A model generated the notes under the pieces. The model saw only the letters and a program-made list of their open reading frames with translations, made no database searches and had not been told where the DNA came from. This document shows, in pieces, positions 44,437 through 53,115 of a stretch of DNA of 64,000 bases. The first letter of the stretch is position 1. Each line of letters opens with the position of its first letter. The stretch comes from Elusimicrobiota bacterium. GTDB taxonomy: Bacteria > Elusimicrobiota > Elusimicrobia > FEN-1173 > JAKLIF01. The stretch covers positions 69,517 through 133,516 of the forward strand of contig JAKLIF010000006.1 of assembly GCA_022709755.1 (NCBI GenBank), read 5' to 3'. Made by a program: the position numbers and the translations under genes.

Positions 44437-46182
44437 CTATCGTTGGTACAACGGCCGCGCCGTATACGTCGTGTGCAGCAAGTGATGAGACTTGTCGCTC
44501 AACGGCTTGTCCAGGAATTCCTTGTAGAGCTGTTGGATGTAGGGGTTGTCGTGAGAGCACCGCCGAGGCAATCCCTGGTCTTCGGCATAGAGGCCCTTGG
44601 CCCGCTTGGCCCGCAGTTCGTCGGTCACGCCGTACGGTTGTCCTCCGCCGGCGATGCAACCGCCGGGGCAGGCCATCACTTCGACGAAATGATAGGGCAG
44701 GGGCGCGCCGGCTTTCTTGGCCTCGCGGATCTTGTTGATGACGTATTCCACGTTCGCCAGGCCGTGCGCCACGGCGATGCGGATCTCTTTTCCGGCGATC
44801 GTCACGGTGGTCTCTTTCACGCCCTTGAGTCCCCGGACGTTCTCAAAGTCCACTTTGGGAAGGTTCTCTTTCGTCACGAAATACGCGGCCGTCCGGAGGG
44901 CCGCTTCCATCACGCCGCCGGTGGCGCCGAAGATCGTGCCGGCGCCGGTGTATTCTCCCAGGATGTGGTCGCATTCCTCATCGGGCAGGTTGGCGAAGTC
45001 GATACCGGCCTGGCGGATCATCCGCGAGAGCTCGCGCGTCGTCAGCACCGTGTCCACGTCCTGATAGCCCGAGGCGTTCATCTCCTTGCTCCGGTGCGTC
45101 TCATACTTCTTGGCCGTGCAGGGCATGATGGAGACCACTTCCACGTCGGAAGCGGAGAATCCTTTCTTGCCCGCGTAATAGGTCTTGGCCATGACGCCCA
45201 GCATCTCGTGCGGCGATTTCGCCGACGAAAAATGTTCGATCATGTCGGGATGGAACTTCTCCATGAAATCCACCCAGGACGGGCAGCAGGTGGTGATCAA
45301 CGGCAGGGCCGATTTCCCGTGCACGAACCGCTCCACGAACTCGCTCGCCTCCTCCATGATCGTCAGGTCCGCGCCGAAGTTGGTGTCGAAGACGGCCTTG
45401 AACCCCATGCGCCTCAGGGCGGTGTAGATTTTCTTGGAGAGGTTGGTGCCGGGCTCGAAACCGAAGTGTTCTCCGAGGGTCACGCGGACCGCCGGGGCGA
45501 TCTGCACGACGCAATGTTTCTTCGGGTTCTGCAGCGCGGCCCAGACCTTGTCCGTGTCGTCTTTCTCGATGATGGCGCCCGTGGGGCAATGGGCCGAACA
45601 TTGGCCGCACCGCACACAGGGAGAATCCGCCAGGTTGATGTCTCCGGCGGGCGAAATGCGGGTCTTGATCCCCCGCTCCAAAAACGACAGGGCCCAGACG
45701 TTCTGGACTTCCTGACAGACCACGACGCATCGCCCGCATTTGATGCACTTCGAGGGGTCCAGGACGATGACGCCGGTGGTGGCGTCGATCGGCAGTTGGG
45801 GAGAGATCTTGTCGAAGATCTCCTCGCGGATTCCGAAATCCGAGAGGGTCCGGCGGAATTCACAGTTGGCGTTCCGTCCACAGACGGTGCACTCGTTCGG
45901 ATGGGCCGAGAGCATCAGCTCCACCACCGTCTTTCGCACCGAGACGATCTCGGCGTCGTGGGTGATGATGTCCATCCCCTCTTGCACGGGGGTGCAGCAG
46001 GCGCGCGGCATCTTCGGGGAACCTTTCACCTTCACCACGCACAGTCCGCAGGCCGCCGAGGCGCGGAGGTCCGGATGTTTGCACAGGTTCGGGATCTTCA
46101 CCCCGACCGTCGAGGCCGCATCCAGGATGGTGGTGTTCTCTGCTACTTCAACGGGAATCGAATTGATGATGGCTTTGACCAT
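44437..46182 (-). CDS. hydA: [FeFe]-hydrogenase catalytic subunit HydA (group A, HydABC type)
   Basis: 581 residues. In order: a [2Fe-2S] domain (C34, C45, C48, C62), a His-Cys3 [4Fe-4S] site (H94, C98, C101, C107), two [4Fe-4S] sites (C146, C149, C152, C156; C189, C192, C195, C199), then the H-cluster domain with L1 TTCCPSW (Cys300), L2 MPCTAKKYE (Cys355) and L3 MACPGGCIAGGG (Cys505, Cys509). All ligands are present. There is no C-terminal [2Fe-2S] extension. With HydB and HydC it forms the NAD-linked, probably bifurcating enzyme that makes or oxidises H2 in the cytoplasm. ATG 46182 has AAGGAG upstream, 27 nt after hydB. Confidence 0.97.
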   Translation of the reverse strand: MVKAIINSIPVEVAENTTILDAASTVGVKIPNLCKHPDLRASAACGLCVVKVKGSPKMPRACCTPVQEGMDIITHDAEIVSVRKTVVELMLSAHPNECTVCGRNANCEFRRTLSDFGIREEIFDKISPQLPIDATTGVIVLDPSKCIKCGRCVVVCQEVQNVWALSFLERGIKTRISPAGDINLADSPCVRCGQCSAHCPTGAIIEKDDTDKVWAALQNPKKHCVVQIAPAVRVTLGEHFGFEPGTNLSKKIYTALRRMGFKAVFDTNFGADLTIMEEASEFVERFVHGKSALPLITTCCPSWVDFMEKFHPDMIEHFSSAKSPHEMLGVMAKTYYAGKKGFSASDVEVVSIMPCTAKKYETHRSKEMNASGYQDVDTVLTTRELSRMIRQAGIDFANLPDEECDHILGEYTGAGTIFGATGGVMEAALRTAAYFVTKENLPKVDFENVRGLKGVKETTVTIAGKEIRIAVAHGLANVEYVINKIREAKKAGAPLPYHFVEVMACPGGCIAGGGQPYGVTDELRAKRAKGLYAEDQGLPRRCSHDNPYIQQLYKEFLDKPLSDKSHHLLHTTYTARPLYQR

Positions 46183-46209
46183 GGAAATCTCCTTTTGTCG
46201 ACGCGACGA

Positions 46210-47811
46210 TTATTGTTTGGGTGCCGGTTCTTTGATCAGCGCGCGGTATTCGTGCTCGAAATAGCGCAACGTCGAGACCACCGGGTTCGGGGCCGTCTGT
46301 CCGAGTCCGCAGAGGGACGCCTTTTGCATGGCCTGCGAGATGGAACGCAGCTTGTCCAGATCGGCGAGCGTTCCTTCCCCGGCCGTGATCCGGTTCAAGA
46401 TCCTCAACATCTGCGTCCCCCCGATCCGGCAGGGAGCGCATTTACCGCAGGATTCGTCGACGCAGAAACCCAGGTAGAATTTCGTGATGTCCACCATGGA
46501 ATCATCCTCGTCCATCACGATCATTCCTCCGGAGCCCATGATGGACCCCAGGTTCTGGAGGTTCTCGTAACTCACGGGGGTGTCGAAAAACTGTTCGGGG
46601 ATCACCCCTCCCGAGGGTCCGCCGGTCTGTACGGCCTTCACCTTCTTGTTGTTGGCGGCGCCGCCGGCGATGTTGAAGACGATGTCGCGGATGGTCGTCC
46701 CCATCGGGACTTCCACCAGGCCGGACTGTTTCACTTTTCCCGTCACGGCGAAGACCTTCGTTCCCTTCGATTTCTCGTGTCCGATGCCCGCGAACCAGGC
46801 CGCGCCGTTGGTCAGGATGGGAGGCAGGTTGGCCAACGTCTCCACGTTGTTGATGCAGGTCGGTTTGTCCCACAACCCTTTGACCGCCGGATAGGGCGGG
46901 CGCGGATGGGGATATCCCCGTTTCCCTTCGATCGAGGCGATCAGGGCCGTTTCTTCTCCGCAGACGAATGCGCCGGCGCCCAAACGGACCTCGATGTCGA
47001 ACGAGAAGGACGATCCCATGATGTTCTGTCCCAGGAGTTTGTTGGAAAGGCATTGTTTGATGGCCTTCTCGATCCGCTCGACGGCCAGAGGATATTCCGC
47101 GCGGATGTAGAAGAATCCTTTGTTCGCGCCGATGGCGTAACCGGCGATCATCATCCCTTCGATGACCGCATGGGGATCTCCTTCCAGGACGCCCCGGTCC
47201 ATATAGGCCCCGGGATCCCCCTCGTCGCCGTTGCAGATGATGTATTTCTGGTCGGCCGGCACCTTGCGGGTCAATTCCCACTTGAGTCCGGTCGGAAACC
47301 CGGCGCCGCCGCGTCCCCTGAGGCCGCTCTTCTTGACCTGATCGATCACGTCCTCCGGTTTCATCTCCAACACCCTCGCCAAGGCCGCGTATCCGCCCAA
47401 GGCGATGTAATCCTTGATGTTGTCGGGATCCACGATGCCGCAATTCCTGAGGACGATCCGGAGCTGATGGGGGTCCTGCAGGGAGATGGTTTGGTTGTGC
47501 CAGACGGTCTTCTTCAGAAAATGGGTCTCCACCAGTTGGGGGACCTTGTCTTTGGTGAGATGGTGATAGAACACGGTGGGCATGCCTTCCATGGCGACTT
47601 CGACCAGCGGTTCCGCCGAACATTTCCCCACACAGCCGCATTTGCGGATGTCCACGGTGAGCTTGTGTTTCTTCAGTTCTTCACGCAGGGCGAAATAGGT
47701 GTCCTGGGCGCCGGCGGCGATCCCGCAGGTGGCCATCCCGACGCGGATCCACGTTTTCTTCTTCCGCGCGAGCGTCTCTTCCTTGATCTTCTTCAGCTCT
47801 TCTTTGTTCAT
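46210..47811 (-). CDS. hydB: NADH-binding hydrogenase subunit HydB (NuoF-like)
   Basis: 533 residues from ATG 47811. An N-terminal thioredoxin-like [2Fe-2S] domain has C29, C60 and C64. The NuoF core has GRGGAGFPTGLKW (NADH/FMN) and CNGDEGDPGAYMDR, and the [4Fe-4S] site ESCGKCAPCRIGG. Many HydB proteins continue with a C-terminal two-cluster ferredoxin domain; this one stops soon after EHEYRALI and lacks it, so the ferredoxin contact may differ. It is cotranscribed with hydC (23-nt gap) and hydA. Confidence 0.95.
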   Translation of the reverse strand: MNKEELKKIKEETLARKKKTWIRVGMATCGIAAGAQDTYFALREELKKHKLTVDIRKCGCVGKCSAEPLVEVAMEGMPTVFYHHLTKDKVPQLVETHFLKKTVWHNQTISLQDPHQLRIVLRNCGIVDPDNIKDYIALGGYAALARVLEMKPEDVIDQVKKSGLRGRGGAGFPTGLKWELTRKVPADQKYIICNGDEGDPGAYMDRGVLEGDPHAVIEGMMIAGYAIGANKGFFYIRAEYPLAVERIEKAIKQCLSNKLLGQNIMGSSFSFDIEVRLGAGAFVCGEETALIASIEGKRGYPHPRPPYPAVKGLWDKPTCINNVETLANLPPILTNGAAWFAGIGHEKSKGTKVFAVTGKVKQSGLVEVPMGTTIRDIVFNIAGGAANNKKVKAVQTGGPSGGVIPEQFFDTPVSYENLQNLGSIMGSGGMIVMDEDDSMVDITKFYLGFCVDESCGKCAPCRIGGTQMLRILNRITAGEGTLADLDKLRSISQAMQKASLCGLGQTAPNPVVSTLRYFEHEYRALIKEPAPKQ

Positions 47812-47834
47812 GGGTTCGTCCTCTCGATTGGAAA

Positions 47835-48314
47835 TTATTTGTATTCGGCCAGGATGGCGGGAACCTGTTCGGGTTTGACGCCGCTGTAGACCTTCTGCCC
47901 CACCGTGATGACCGGCGCCAGGCCGCAGCAGCCCAGACAACGGACCACCTGGAGATAGAAGTTCTTGTCCGGGGTCGTTTCCCCCGGCTTGATTCCGAGA
48001 TGGTTCCCCATCGCTTCCACCAGGGTCGGCGCCCCTTTCAAATAACAGGCCGTTCCCATGCAGACGGACACGATGTGCTTGCCCGGCGGGGTGAGTTTGA
48101 AATAGTTGTAGAAGGTGATCACTTCGTAGATGCGGGCCAGCGGGATGGAGAGATGCTTGGCCACTTCAAACGAGATCCGGCGGGGTACATAGCTGTAACG
48201 GTTCTGGATCTCGTGCAGGATCATGATGAGATTGCCCGGCCGTCCTTCCCAGGGTTTGCAGATCTCGTCCACGTCCTTCCTTATCTGTTCAACGTCCATT
48301 GTATCGATATCCAT
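47835..48314 (-). CDS. hydC: Hydrogenase subunit HydC (NuoE-like [2Fe-2S] protein)
   Basis: 159 residues with the NuoE four-Cys pattern C85-X4-C90 and C126-X3-C130, within a thioredoxin-like fold after a helical N-terminus (LHEIQNRYSYVPRR). It transfers electrons between HydB and HydA. ATG 48314 has AGAGGT 7 nt upstream; an in-frame ATG five codons later is a weaker choice. First gene of the hydCBA operon. Confidence 0.95.
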   Translation of the reverse strand: MDIDTMDVEQIRKDVDEICKPWEGRPGNLIMILHEIQNRYSYVPRRISFEVAKHLSIPLARIYEVITFYNYFKLTPPGKHIVSVCMGTACYLKGAPTLVEAMGNHLGIKPGETTPDKNFYLQVVRCLGCCGLAPVITVGQKVYSGVKPEQVPAILAEYK

Positions 48315-48470
48315 TGAATGACCTCTTTTTGTCGTATGGCCTCGCGGGGGTTGTCGCGCTTCAGAATCACCGTGGGCCGGAATATGGAATCACTGGTGCC
48401 CGAACATCACGTCCGGCTCGGAATCAAATCATCTTTTGAAATATCACGAACTGTTCGGAGGGAACTGATG
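48315..48470 (-). promoter_or_regulatory. Untranslated leader of hydCBA
   Basis: About 155 nt between the likely start point and hydC. It holds several small inverted repeats (for example GGGGAC/GTTCCC and CCGGAC/GTTCGG) but no riboswitch I recognise and no terminator. Confidence 0.35.
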
Positions 48471-48476
48471 TCCCCT

Positions 48477-48505
48477 ATTTTATATTTCTTGCGGGGTCCT
48501 GTCAA
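48477..48505 (-). promoter_or_regulatory. Strong promoter of the hydrogenase operon
   Basis: On the minus strand TTGACA (48505-48500, perfect -35), a 17-nt spacer and TAAAAT (48482-48477). The transcript would start near 48470, giving a leader of about 155 nt without a gene. The -35 lies 19 nt downstream of the permease stop. Confidence 0.75.
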
Positions 48506-48523
48506 CGTGCGGGCGTTCCGACG

Positions 48524-49612
48524 TCAATTGAGCGTCTGATGGAACCGCCTGAAACTGAGGGCCGTGGTGGCCACCGCCATCAGGAGCAATACGCCGATGT
48601 TGCTCCAGAGGACCCAGGGGTCTCCGCCCTTCAGGAGGATGTTGCGCAGGAGAGTCACGAAATATTTCAGCGGATTCAGATACGCCACGACGATGATGGT
48701 CTTCGGCATGTTCTCGACCGGGAACATGATCCCCGACATCAGCGTCGCCGGGAAGACGAACAAGAAGCTCCCCAGCATGGACTGTTGCTGGTTCTTCGAG
48801 ATCGTCGAGATGAGTATGCCGATGGTCACCGTCGTGACCACGAACACGAACGCCGCCAGCAGGAGTTTCCAGAGCTCCCCGCGGACCGGCACGTCGAAGA
48901 GGAGGGTGCCCGCCAACAGGATCAGGACCGTGTCCAGCATCCCGATCAGCACGAAGGGAACCGTTTTGCCGAGGAGTATCTCCCAATTTTCAAGAGGAGC
49001 CGAGATGATCATCTCGAAGGTCCCCCGTTCTTTTTCCTTCGACATGGACATGCTCGTCAGGATGATGGTCACCAGGCACAGGATCATGCTCATCACGCCC
49101 GGCACCAAGAAGACGGAGGATTCCATCGTCGGATTGTAGAGCACCCGCACGTCGAGCTGGAACGGTCCGGGCGGTTCCGGTCCGCGTCGGGCCGTCGCCA
49201 GGATCTTCGAGACGTAGGATTCCGCCACGCGGGCTTTGGTCGCGTTGGAGGCGTCGAGGATCAGTTGCACCGTCGCCTCCCGCCGCGCCAGCGACCGGGT
49301 GAGCCCTTCGGCCGGGATCACCAGGGCCGCATCCGCCCGTCCGGACCGGACCAGACGGAGCGGGTCGTCCCCCTCCGGCTCGACGCGAAGGAACCAGTCG
49401 GCGGAATAAAACCGTTCCGTCAGCTGCCGGGCCGCGCGATCGCCCGGATCATGGAAGACCGCCAGTTTCAGCCGTTTGATTTCGGTCGAGATGGCGAACC
49501 CGAAGAGCGTCATCTGCACCATGGGGAGCACGAACAGGATCACCCTCATCCGGGGGTCCCGCAACGTCTGGGCCAGTTCCTTCTTGATGAAGGCGTTCAA
49601 TGTCCGGTTCAC
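48524..49612 (-). CDS. ABC-2-type efflux permease (YbhR-like)
   Basis: 362 residues from GTG 49612, which overlaps the stop of the upstream permease (GTGA). It has one membrane segment near the N-terminus, a large extracytoplasmic domain (about 45-175), then five segments, with MSKEKERGTFEMIISAP in the coupling loop, which is typical of YhhJ/YbhR/YbhS permeases. It forms a heterodimer with the next permease and uses the two upstream ATPases. Last gene of the efflux operon; the hyd promoter lies right behind it. Confidence 0.9.
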   Translation of the reverse strand: MNRTLNAFIKKELAQTLRDPRMRVILFVLPMVQMTLFGFAISTEIKRLKLAVFHDPGDRAARQLTERFYSADWFLRVEPEGDDPLRLVRSGRADAALVIPAEGLTRSLARREATVQLILDASNATKARVAESYVSKILATARRGPEPPGPFQLDVRVLYNPTMESSVFLVPGVMSMILCLVTIILTSMSMSKEKERGTFEMIISAPLENWEILLGKTVPFVLIGMLDTVLILLAGTLLFDVPVRGELWKLLLAAFVFVVTTVTIGILISTISKNQQQSMLGSFLFVFPATLMSGIMFPVENMPKTIIVVAYLNPLKYFVTLLRNILLKGGDPWVLWSNIGVLLLMAVATTALSFRRFHQTLN

Positions 49613-50730
49613 GGTTCCAAGTCCTTTTTGAAACGTTTCGTGGCCGCTGTCATCAGGACGATGTCCATCACCAACAGCGCGGCCAACGGTCCGATCAGCT
49701 CCCCGATCCCGGCCCCCTTCAGGAATATCCCCCGGGCGATCACCATGAACCACCGGGGCGGGAGGATGGCCGTGAAATAATGGAAGAAGACCGGCATGCT
49801 CTCGATCGGAAAGATGAATCCGGACAGGAGGAGGGACGGAAGGAGGCCGCTGATCATGGACAACTGCATGGCGAGTTGTTGCTGGCGCGTCACCACGGAA
49901 ATGAGGAGCCCTTGGGATAATCCCGCCATGATGAACATCAGGCAGGCCGCGATGAAAAGGGCGTGGCTCCCGTGGAACGGTACTCGAAACCCGATCCGCG
50001 CGGCCAGATAGACGAACAGGACTCCCCCCAGTCCCAGGGCGACGTAGGGGAGGATCTTGCCGACGATGATCTCGAGCGGCCGGACCGGTGTGGAGAGGAG
50101 GAGTTCCATCGAGCCGTTCTCCCATTCGCGGGCCACCGTCAAGGCCGTGAGCAGGATGGAGATGAGTCCGATGAGCACCGTGGCCAGACCGGGCACCACG
50201 AACCAACGGCTGTTCAATTCCGGATTGAACAGGAACCGTGTCCGGAGCTTGACCGGTTCCTGTCGTTTCAGTCCCGTCAGTCGCGCGGCGGCCGCTCTCT
50301 GTATCCCCGGCAGATAGCTCAGGATGGCGCTGGTCTTCGAGTTGTCCGCCCCGTCCAACAATAATTGGACCTTGGCCGTTTGGCCGGGAGAAGACAGTGT
50401 TTTTCCAAAATCCGGCTTCACGATGAGCACGCCCGCGGTTTTTTCCTGATCCAGTTCTTGAAGGAACAGGTCCGGTCGTTCCGGAAACCCGATTTTAAAA
50501 TAGCCCGATTCCGAGAAGATTTCCGTCAGTTGGCGCGACGCCCGCGATTGGTCGAAGTCGACGCAGGTCAGGCGGATGTCCTTCATATCGAAATCGATCG
50601 CGTAACCGAAGAAGATCACCAGGATGAACGGCAATCCGAGCGCGAGGGCGACCGTGAACGGATCCCGGAGGATGTGCCGGATCTCTTTGAGGGCGATGGA
50701 CCGGGCTCGGGAGAACTTGAACGAGATCAT
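49609..50730 (-). CDS. ABC-2-type efflux permease (YbhS-like)
   Basis: 373 residues with the same plan as its neighbour: N-terminal segment with ALKEIRHILRDPFTV, a large extracytoplasmic domain, then segments with REWENGSMELLLSTPVRPLE and LSGFIFPIESMP. It overlaps the ATPase gene by 4 nt and the following permease by 4 nt. Together the genes make an inner-membrane exporter; the E. coli counterparts handle cationic drugs and some antibiotics. Confidence 0.9.
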   Translation of the reverse strand: MISFKFSRARSIALKEIRHILRDPFTVALALGLPFILVIFFGYAIDFDMKDIRLTCVDFDQSRASRQLTEIFSESGYFKIGFPERPDLFLQELDQEKTAGVLIVKPDFGKTLSSPGQTAKVQLLLDGADNSKTSAILSYLPGIQRAAAARLTGLKRQEPVKLRTRFLFNPELNSRWFVVPGLATVLIGLISILLTALTVAREWENGSMELLLSTPVRPLEIIVGKILPYVALGLGGVLFVYLAARIGFRVPFHGSHALFIAACLMFIMAGLSQGLLISVVTRQQQLAMQLSMISGLLPSLLLSGFIFPIESMPVFFHYFTAILPPRWFMVIARGIFLKGAGIGELIGPLAALLVMDIVLMTAATKRFKKDLEP

Positions 50731-51647
50731 CGGTCCTTCCCCTCCACCAGGCGCAGGAAGACGTCTTCCAGGGACGGCGGAATGCGTCGAAGGCTCATCC
50801 CCGCCGGCACGCTGGAGAGGACCGCCTCCTCCGAGGACGATCGGACGGTGACGTGGTGGCGGGATCCGTAGGGCTGCACGTCAATCACGCCGGGGTTCCG
50901 CCGGAGTGTGTTCAGAAAATCGTCCGGATCCCGCCCCTGGGCGTCCAGTTCCAGCAGGGGTTCCGGGAAGGTTCGTTCCTTCAGTTCCGCCGGCGAGTCC
51001 AAGGCGATGAGGCGCCCGCTCCTCATCAGCGCGATGCGGCCGCATTGTTCCGCTTCGTCCATGTAATGCGTCGTGACGATCACCGTCTTCCCTTTTTCGG
51101 TCAGGTTCCGGATCAGCTTCCAGAACCGGATGCGGGCCACGGGGGACACGCCGGAGGTGGGTTCGTCGAGGAAGAGGATCTCCGGATCATGCAGGATCGC
51201 CGCGGCCAGGGCCAGTTCCTGCTTGATCCCGCCCGCCAGATGGCGGACCAGCGTGTTCCGGGGAGCGGTCAGGCCGATGAACTCGAACAATTCCTCCGTG
51301 CGGCGGGCCAAGACCTCCGGGGAGAGTTTCCTCAGCCCGGCGGCGAAAGACATGTTCTCGTCCACCGTCAGATCGTCGTACAGCGTGAACCGTTGGGACA
51401 TGTATCCCACCCGGCCCTTGAGGGCCCGGCCCCCGTCCTCATAACCCAATCCGGCCACGCGGGCCGAACCGTGTGTCGGACGGAGGAGCCCGCACAGAGT
51501 GCGGATCGCCGTCGTCTTGCCGGCGCCGTTGGCTCCCAGAAAACCGAAAATCTCTCCGCGCTCCACTGCGAAGGAGAGGCGGTCCACGGCCGTGAAATCG
51601 CCGAACCGCACGGTCAATTCCATCACCTCCACCGCCGCGGGACTCAC
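50727..51647 (-). CDS. ABC transporter ATPase (second half of a split YbhF-type pair)
   Basis: 306 residues, GTG start in a GTGA overlap. Walker A is GANGAGKTT, the signature is LAGGIKQ (unusual Ala for Ser at position 2), Walker B is ILFLDEPTSGVSP and the switch is TTHYMDEAEQ. The C-terminal about 80 residues (DPDDFLNTLRRNPGV) form the regulatory tail seen in drug-export ATPases. In E. coli YbhF the two nucleotide-binding domains are fused in one chain. Confidence 0.92.
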   Translation of the reverse strand: MSPAAVEVMELTVRFGDFTAVDRLSFAVERGEIFGFLGANGAGKTTAIRTLCGLLRPTHGSARVAGLGYEDGGRALKGRVGYMSQRFTLYDDLTVDENMSFAAGLRKLSPEVLARRTEELFEFIGLTAPRNTLVRHLAGGIKQELALAAAILHDPEILFLDEPTSGVSPVARIRFWKLIRNLTEKGKTVIVTTHYMDEAEQCGRIALMRSGRLIALDSPAELKERTFPEPLLELDAQGRDPDDFLNTLRRNPGVIDVQPYGSRHHVTVRSSSEEAVLSSVPAGMSLRRIPPSLEDVFLRLVEGKDR

Positions 51648-52375
51648 GGGGTCACTCCTTCCCGCCGGAGGAACAATTCCTCGAAGTTGTTCGCCCGCTC
51701 CCGCCGGAGGGTCTCGCGCGGTTCTCCGGAAGACAGCACCTGGCCGCCGTCGAGCAGATGTAATCTCTCGCAGCGTTCCGCTTCGTCCATGTAGGAGGTC
51801 GAGACGATGATCAGGATGCGCTGCTCGCGCAGCCGGTACAGCAGGTCCCAGAATTCCCGCCGGCTGATGGGGTCCACGCCGTTGGTCGGTTCATCCAGAA
51901 GGAGGATCTCGGGGGACTGCAACAATGCGCACATGAGTCCCAACTTTTTGTACATCCCCCCGGAGAGTTGTCCGGCGCGCCGGTCTTGGAACTTGTCCAG
52001 CCGGGTGATGCGGAGGAGTTCTTCCCTCCGGGTCCGGTAGAGGCTCGAGGGGAGCCGATAGAGGTCCTTGAAGAAATCCAGATGTTCCGAACATGTCAGG
52101 TCGGGATACAGGCTTTGTTGCTGGGGCATGTACGCCATGCGCGGCCGGATGTCGTCGAAGGAGACGGAGCGGTCCCCCTCGGAATAATCGATCCGTCCGG
52201 TCGACGGAAGGAGGAGCCGGATCAGGCAACGCAGGAGGGTGGTTTTCCCGGCCCCGTCGGGACCGATGAGCCCGTGCAGGCGGCCGGATTCAAAGAGGAG
52301 CGACACGTCCTCCAGGGCCCGCAGTGATTTGAAATTTTTTGAAAGATGTTCGGTTCGAATCCCGATCGAAGCCAC
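51644..52375 (-). CDS. ABC transporter ATPase (first half of a split YbhF-type pair)
   Basis: 243 residues, GTG start at 52375, ten bases after the adaptor stop. Walker A is GPDGAGKTT, the signature is QLSGGMYKK, Walker B is ILLLDEPTNGVDP, and the switch position is STSYMDEAE (Ser/Tyr instead of His), so this site may hydrolyse ATP poorly, as in asymmetric ABC dimers. It overlaps the next ATPase by 4 nt. Confidence 0.92.
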   Translation of the reverse strand: MASIGIRTEHLSKNFKSLRALEDVSLLFESGRLHGLIGPDGAGKTTLLRCLIRLLLPSTGRIDYSEGDRSVSFDDIRPRMAYMPQQQSLYPDLTCSEHLDFFKDLYRLPSSLYRTRREELLRITRLDKFQDRRAGQLSGGMYKKLGLMCALLQSPEILLLDEPTNGVDPISRREFWDLLYRLREQRILIIVSTSYMDEAERCERLHLLDGGQVLSSGEPRETLRRERANNFEELFLRREGVTP

Positions 52376-52385
52376 GGGGATCCCT

Positions 52386-53114
52386 TCAGTCCGGCAGGTC
52401 CATTTCGATGGTCATTCCGGGTTTCAGGAGCCCGTCCTTGTTGTCGAACGAGATCTTGACTCCGAACACCAGGCGCGTCCGTTCCTGGCGCGTCTGCACG
52501 TTCTTGGGGGTGAATTCCGCTTCGGAGTTGATGTGGGTGACCCGTCCCGTCAATTTCCTCATGTCGAGTTCGGGCAGATACCCTTCCACCGTCATCCCCA
52601 GGGACAGAGCCGAAATCAGTGATTGGGGGACGTACACGACGGCCCAGACGTCGTTTAGGTCGGCCAGGGTCATGAGCGTCGCTCCGGGATTCACCATCTC
52701 CCCGGCTTCAAAGTAGGTGTCCAGAACCGTCCCGTCCATGGGGGAGATGACCGAGCACCAGCTTCTTCGGAGTACGGCGTCATCCCTCTTATACTTGATC
52801 CGGTCGAAACTCTCCTGGTTCATCGAGCCGCTGTTCCTCAAAGGGATCGCCCGCTGCAATTCTTTTTCGGCGATCTCCGCGGCCAATTTGATGTCTTCCC
52901 CCGCCAATTCGGCCAACAGCTGCCCCTTCTTGACCGGATCCCCTTCCTTGACGCGGACCGTCGCCAGCACGGAGGTGACACGGGAAGGGATATCCACCTC
53001 GGTCGCTTCCACGGTCCCCGCGTAAAGGAACCGGGAGGACCGGTTGAGATGCCAGAGGGTGCCGCCGATCACGGCCCCGGCCATGAGGAGGGGTAAGATG
53101 ATTTTTGGTTTCAT
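52386..53114 (-). CDS. Periplasmic adaptor (HlyD/YbhG-type membrane fusion protein)
   Basis: 242 residues from ATG 53114, one base after the channel-gene stop. A single N-terminal membrane anchor (about 5-22) is followed by a lipoyl half (VEATEVDIPSRVTSVLATVRVKEGDPVKKGQ), a short helical hairpin, the second lipoyl half (VISPMDGTVLDTYFEAGE) and a beta-barrel. The hairpin is short for the family, so the contact with the TolC-like channel may be tip-to-tip over a brief span. It joins the inner-membrane exporter to the outer-membrane channel. Confidence 0.9.
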   Translation of the reverse strand: MKPKIILPLLMAGAVIGGTLWHLNRSSRFLYAGTVEATEVDIPSRVTSVLATVRVKEGDPVKKGQLLAELAGEDIKLAAEIAEKELQRAIPLRNSGSMNQESFDRIKYKRDDAVLRRSWCSVISPMDGTVLDTYFEAGEMVNPGATLMTLADLNDVWAVVYVPQSLISALSLGMTVEGYLPELDMRKLTGRVTHINSEAEFTPKNVQTRQERTRLVFGVKISFDNKDGLLKPGMTIEMDLPD

Positions 53115-53115
53115 T

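Noticed and set aside
44395-47889. Long open frame of more than 1,100 codons on the plus strand antisense to hydA and hydB
   Set aside because: It is the mirror of GC-rich coding DNA; its translation has no family motif, while the minus strand encodes complete hydrogenase subunits with all metal ligands.
48410-48450. Rex-like operator in the hydCBA leader
   Set aside because: The segment with GTGATATTTCA resembles half of a Rex site but is two bases short and not symmetric enough to call.
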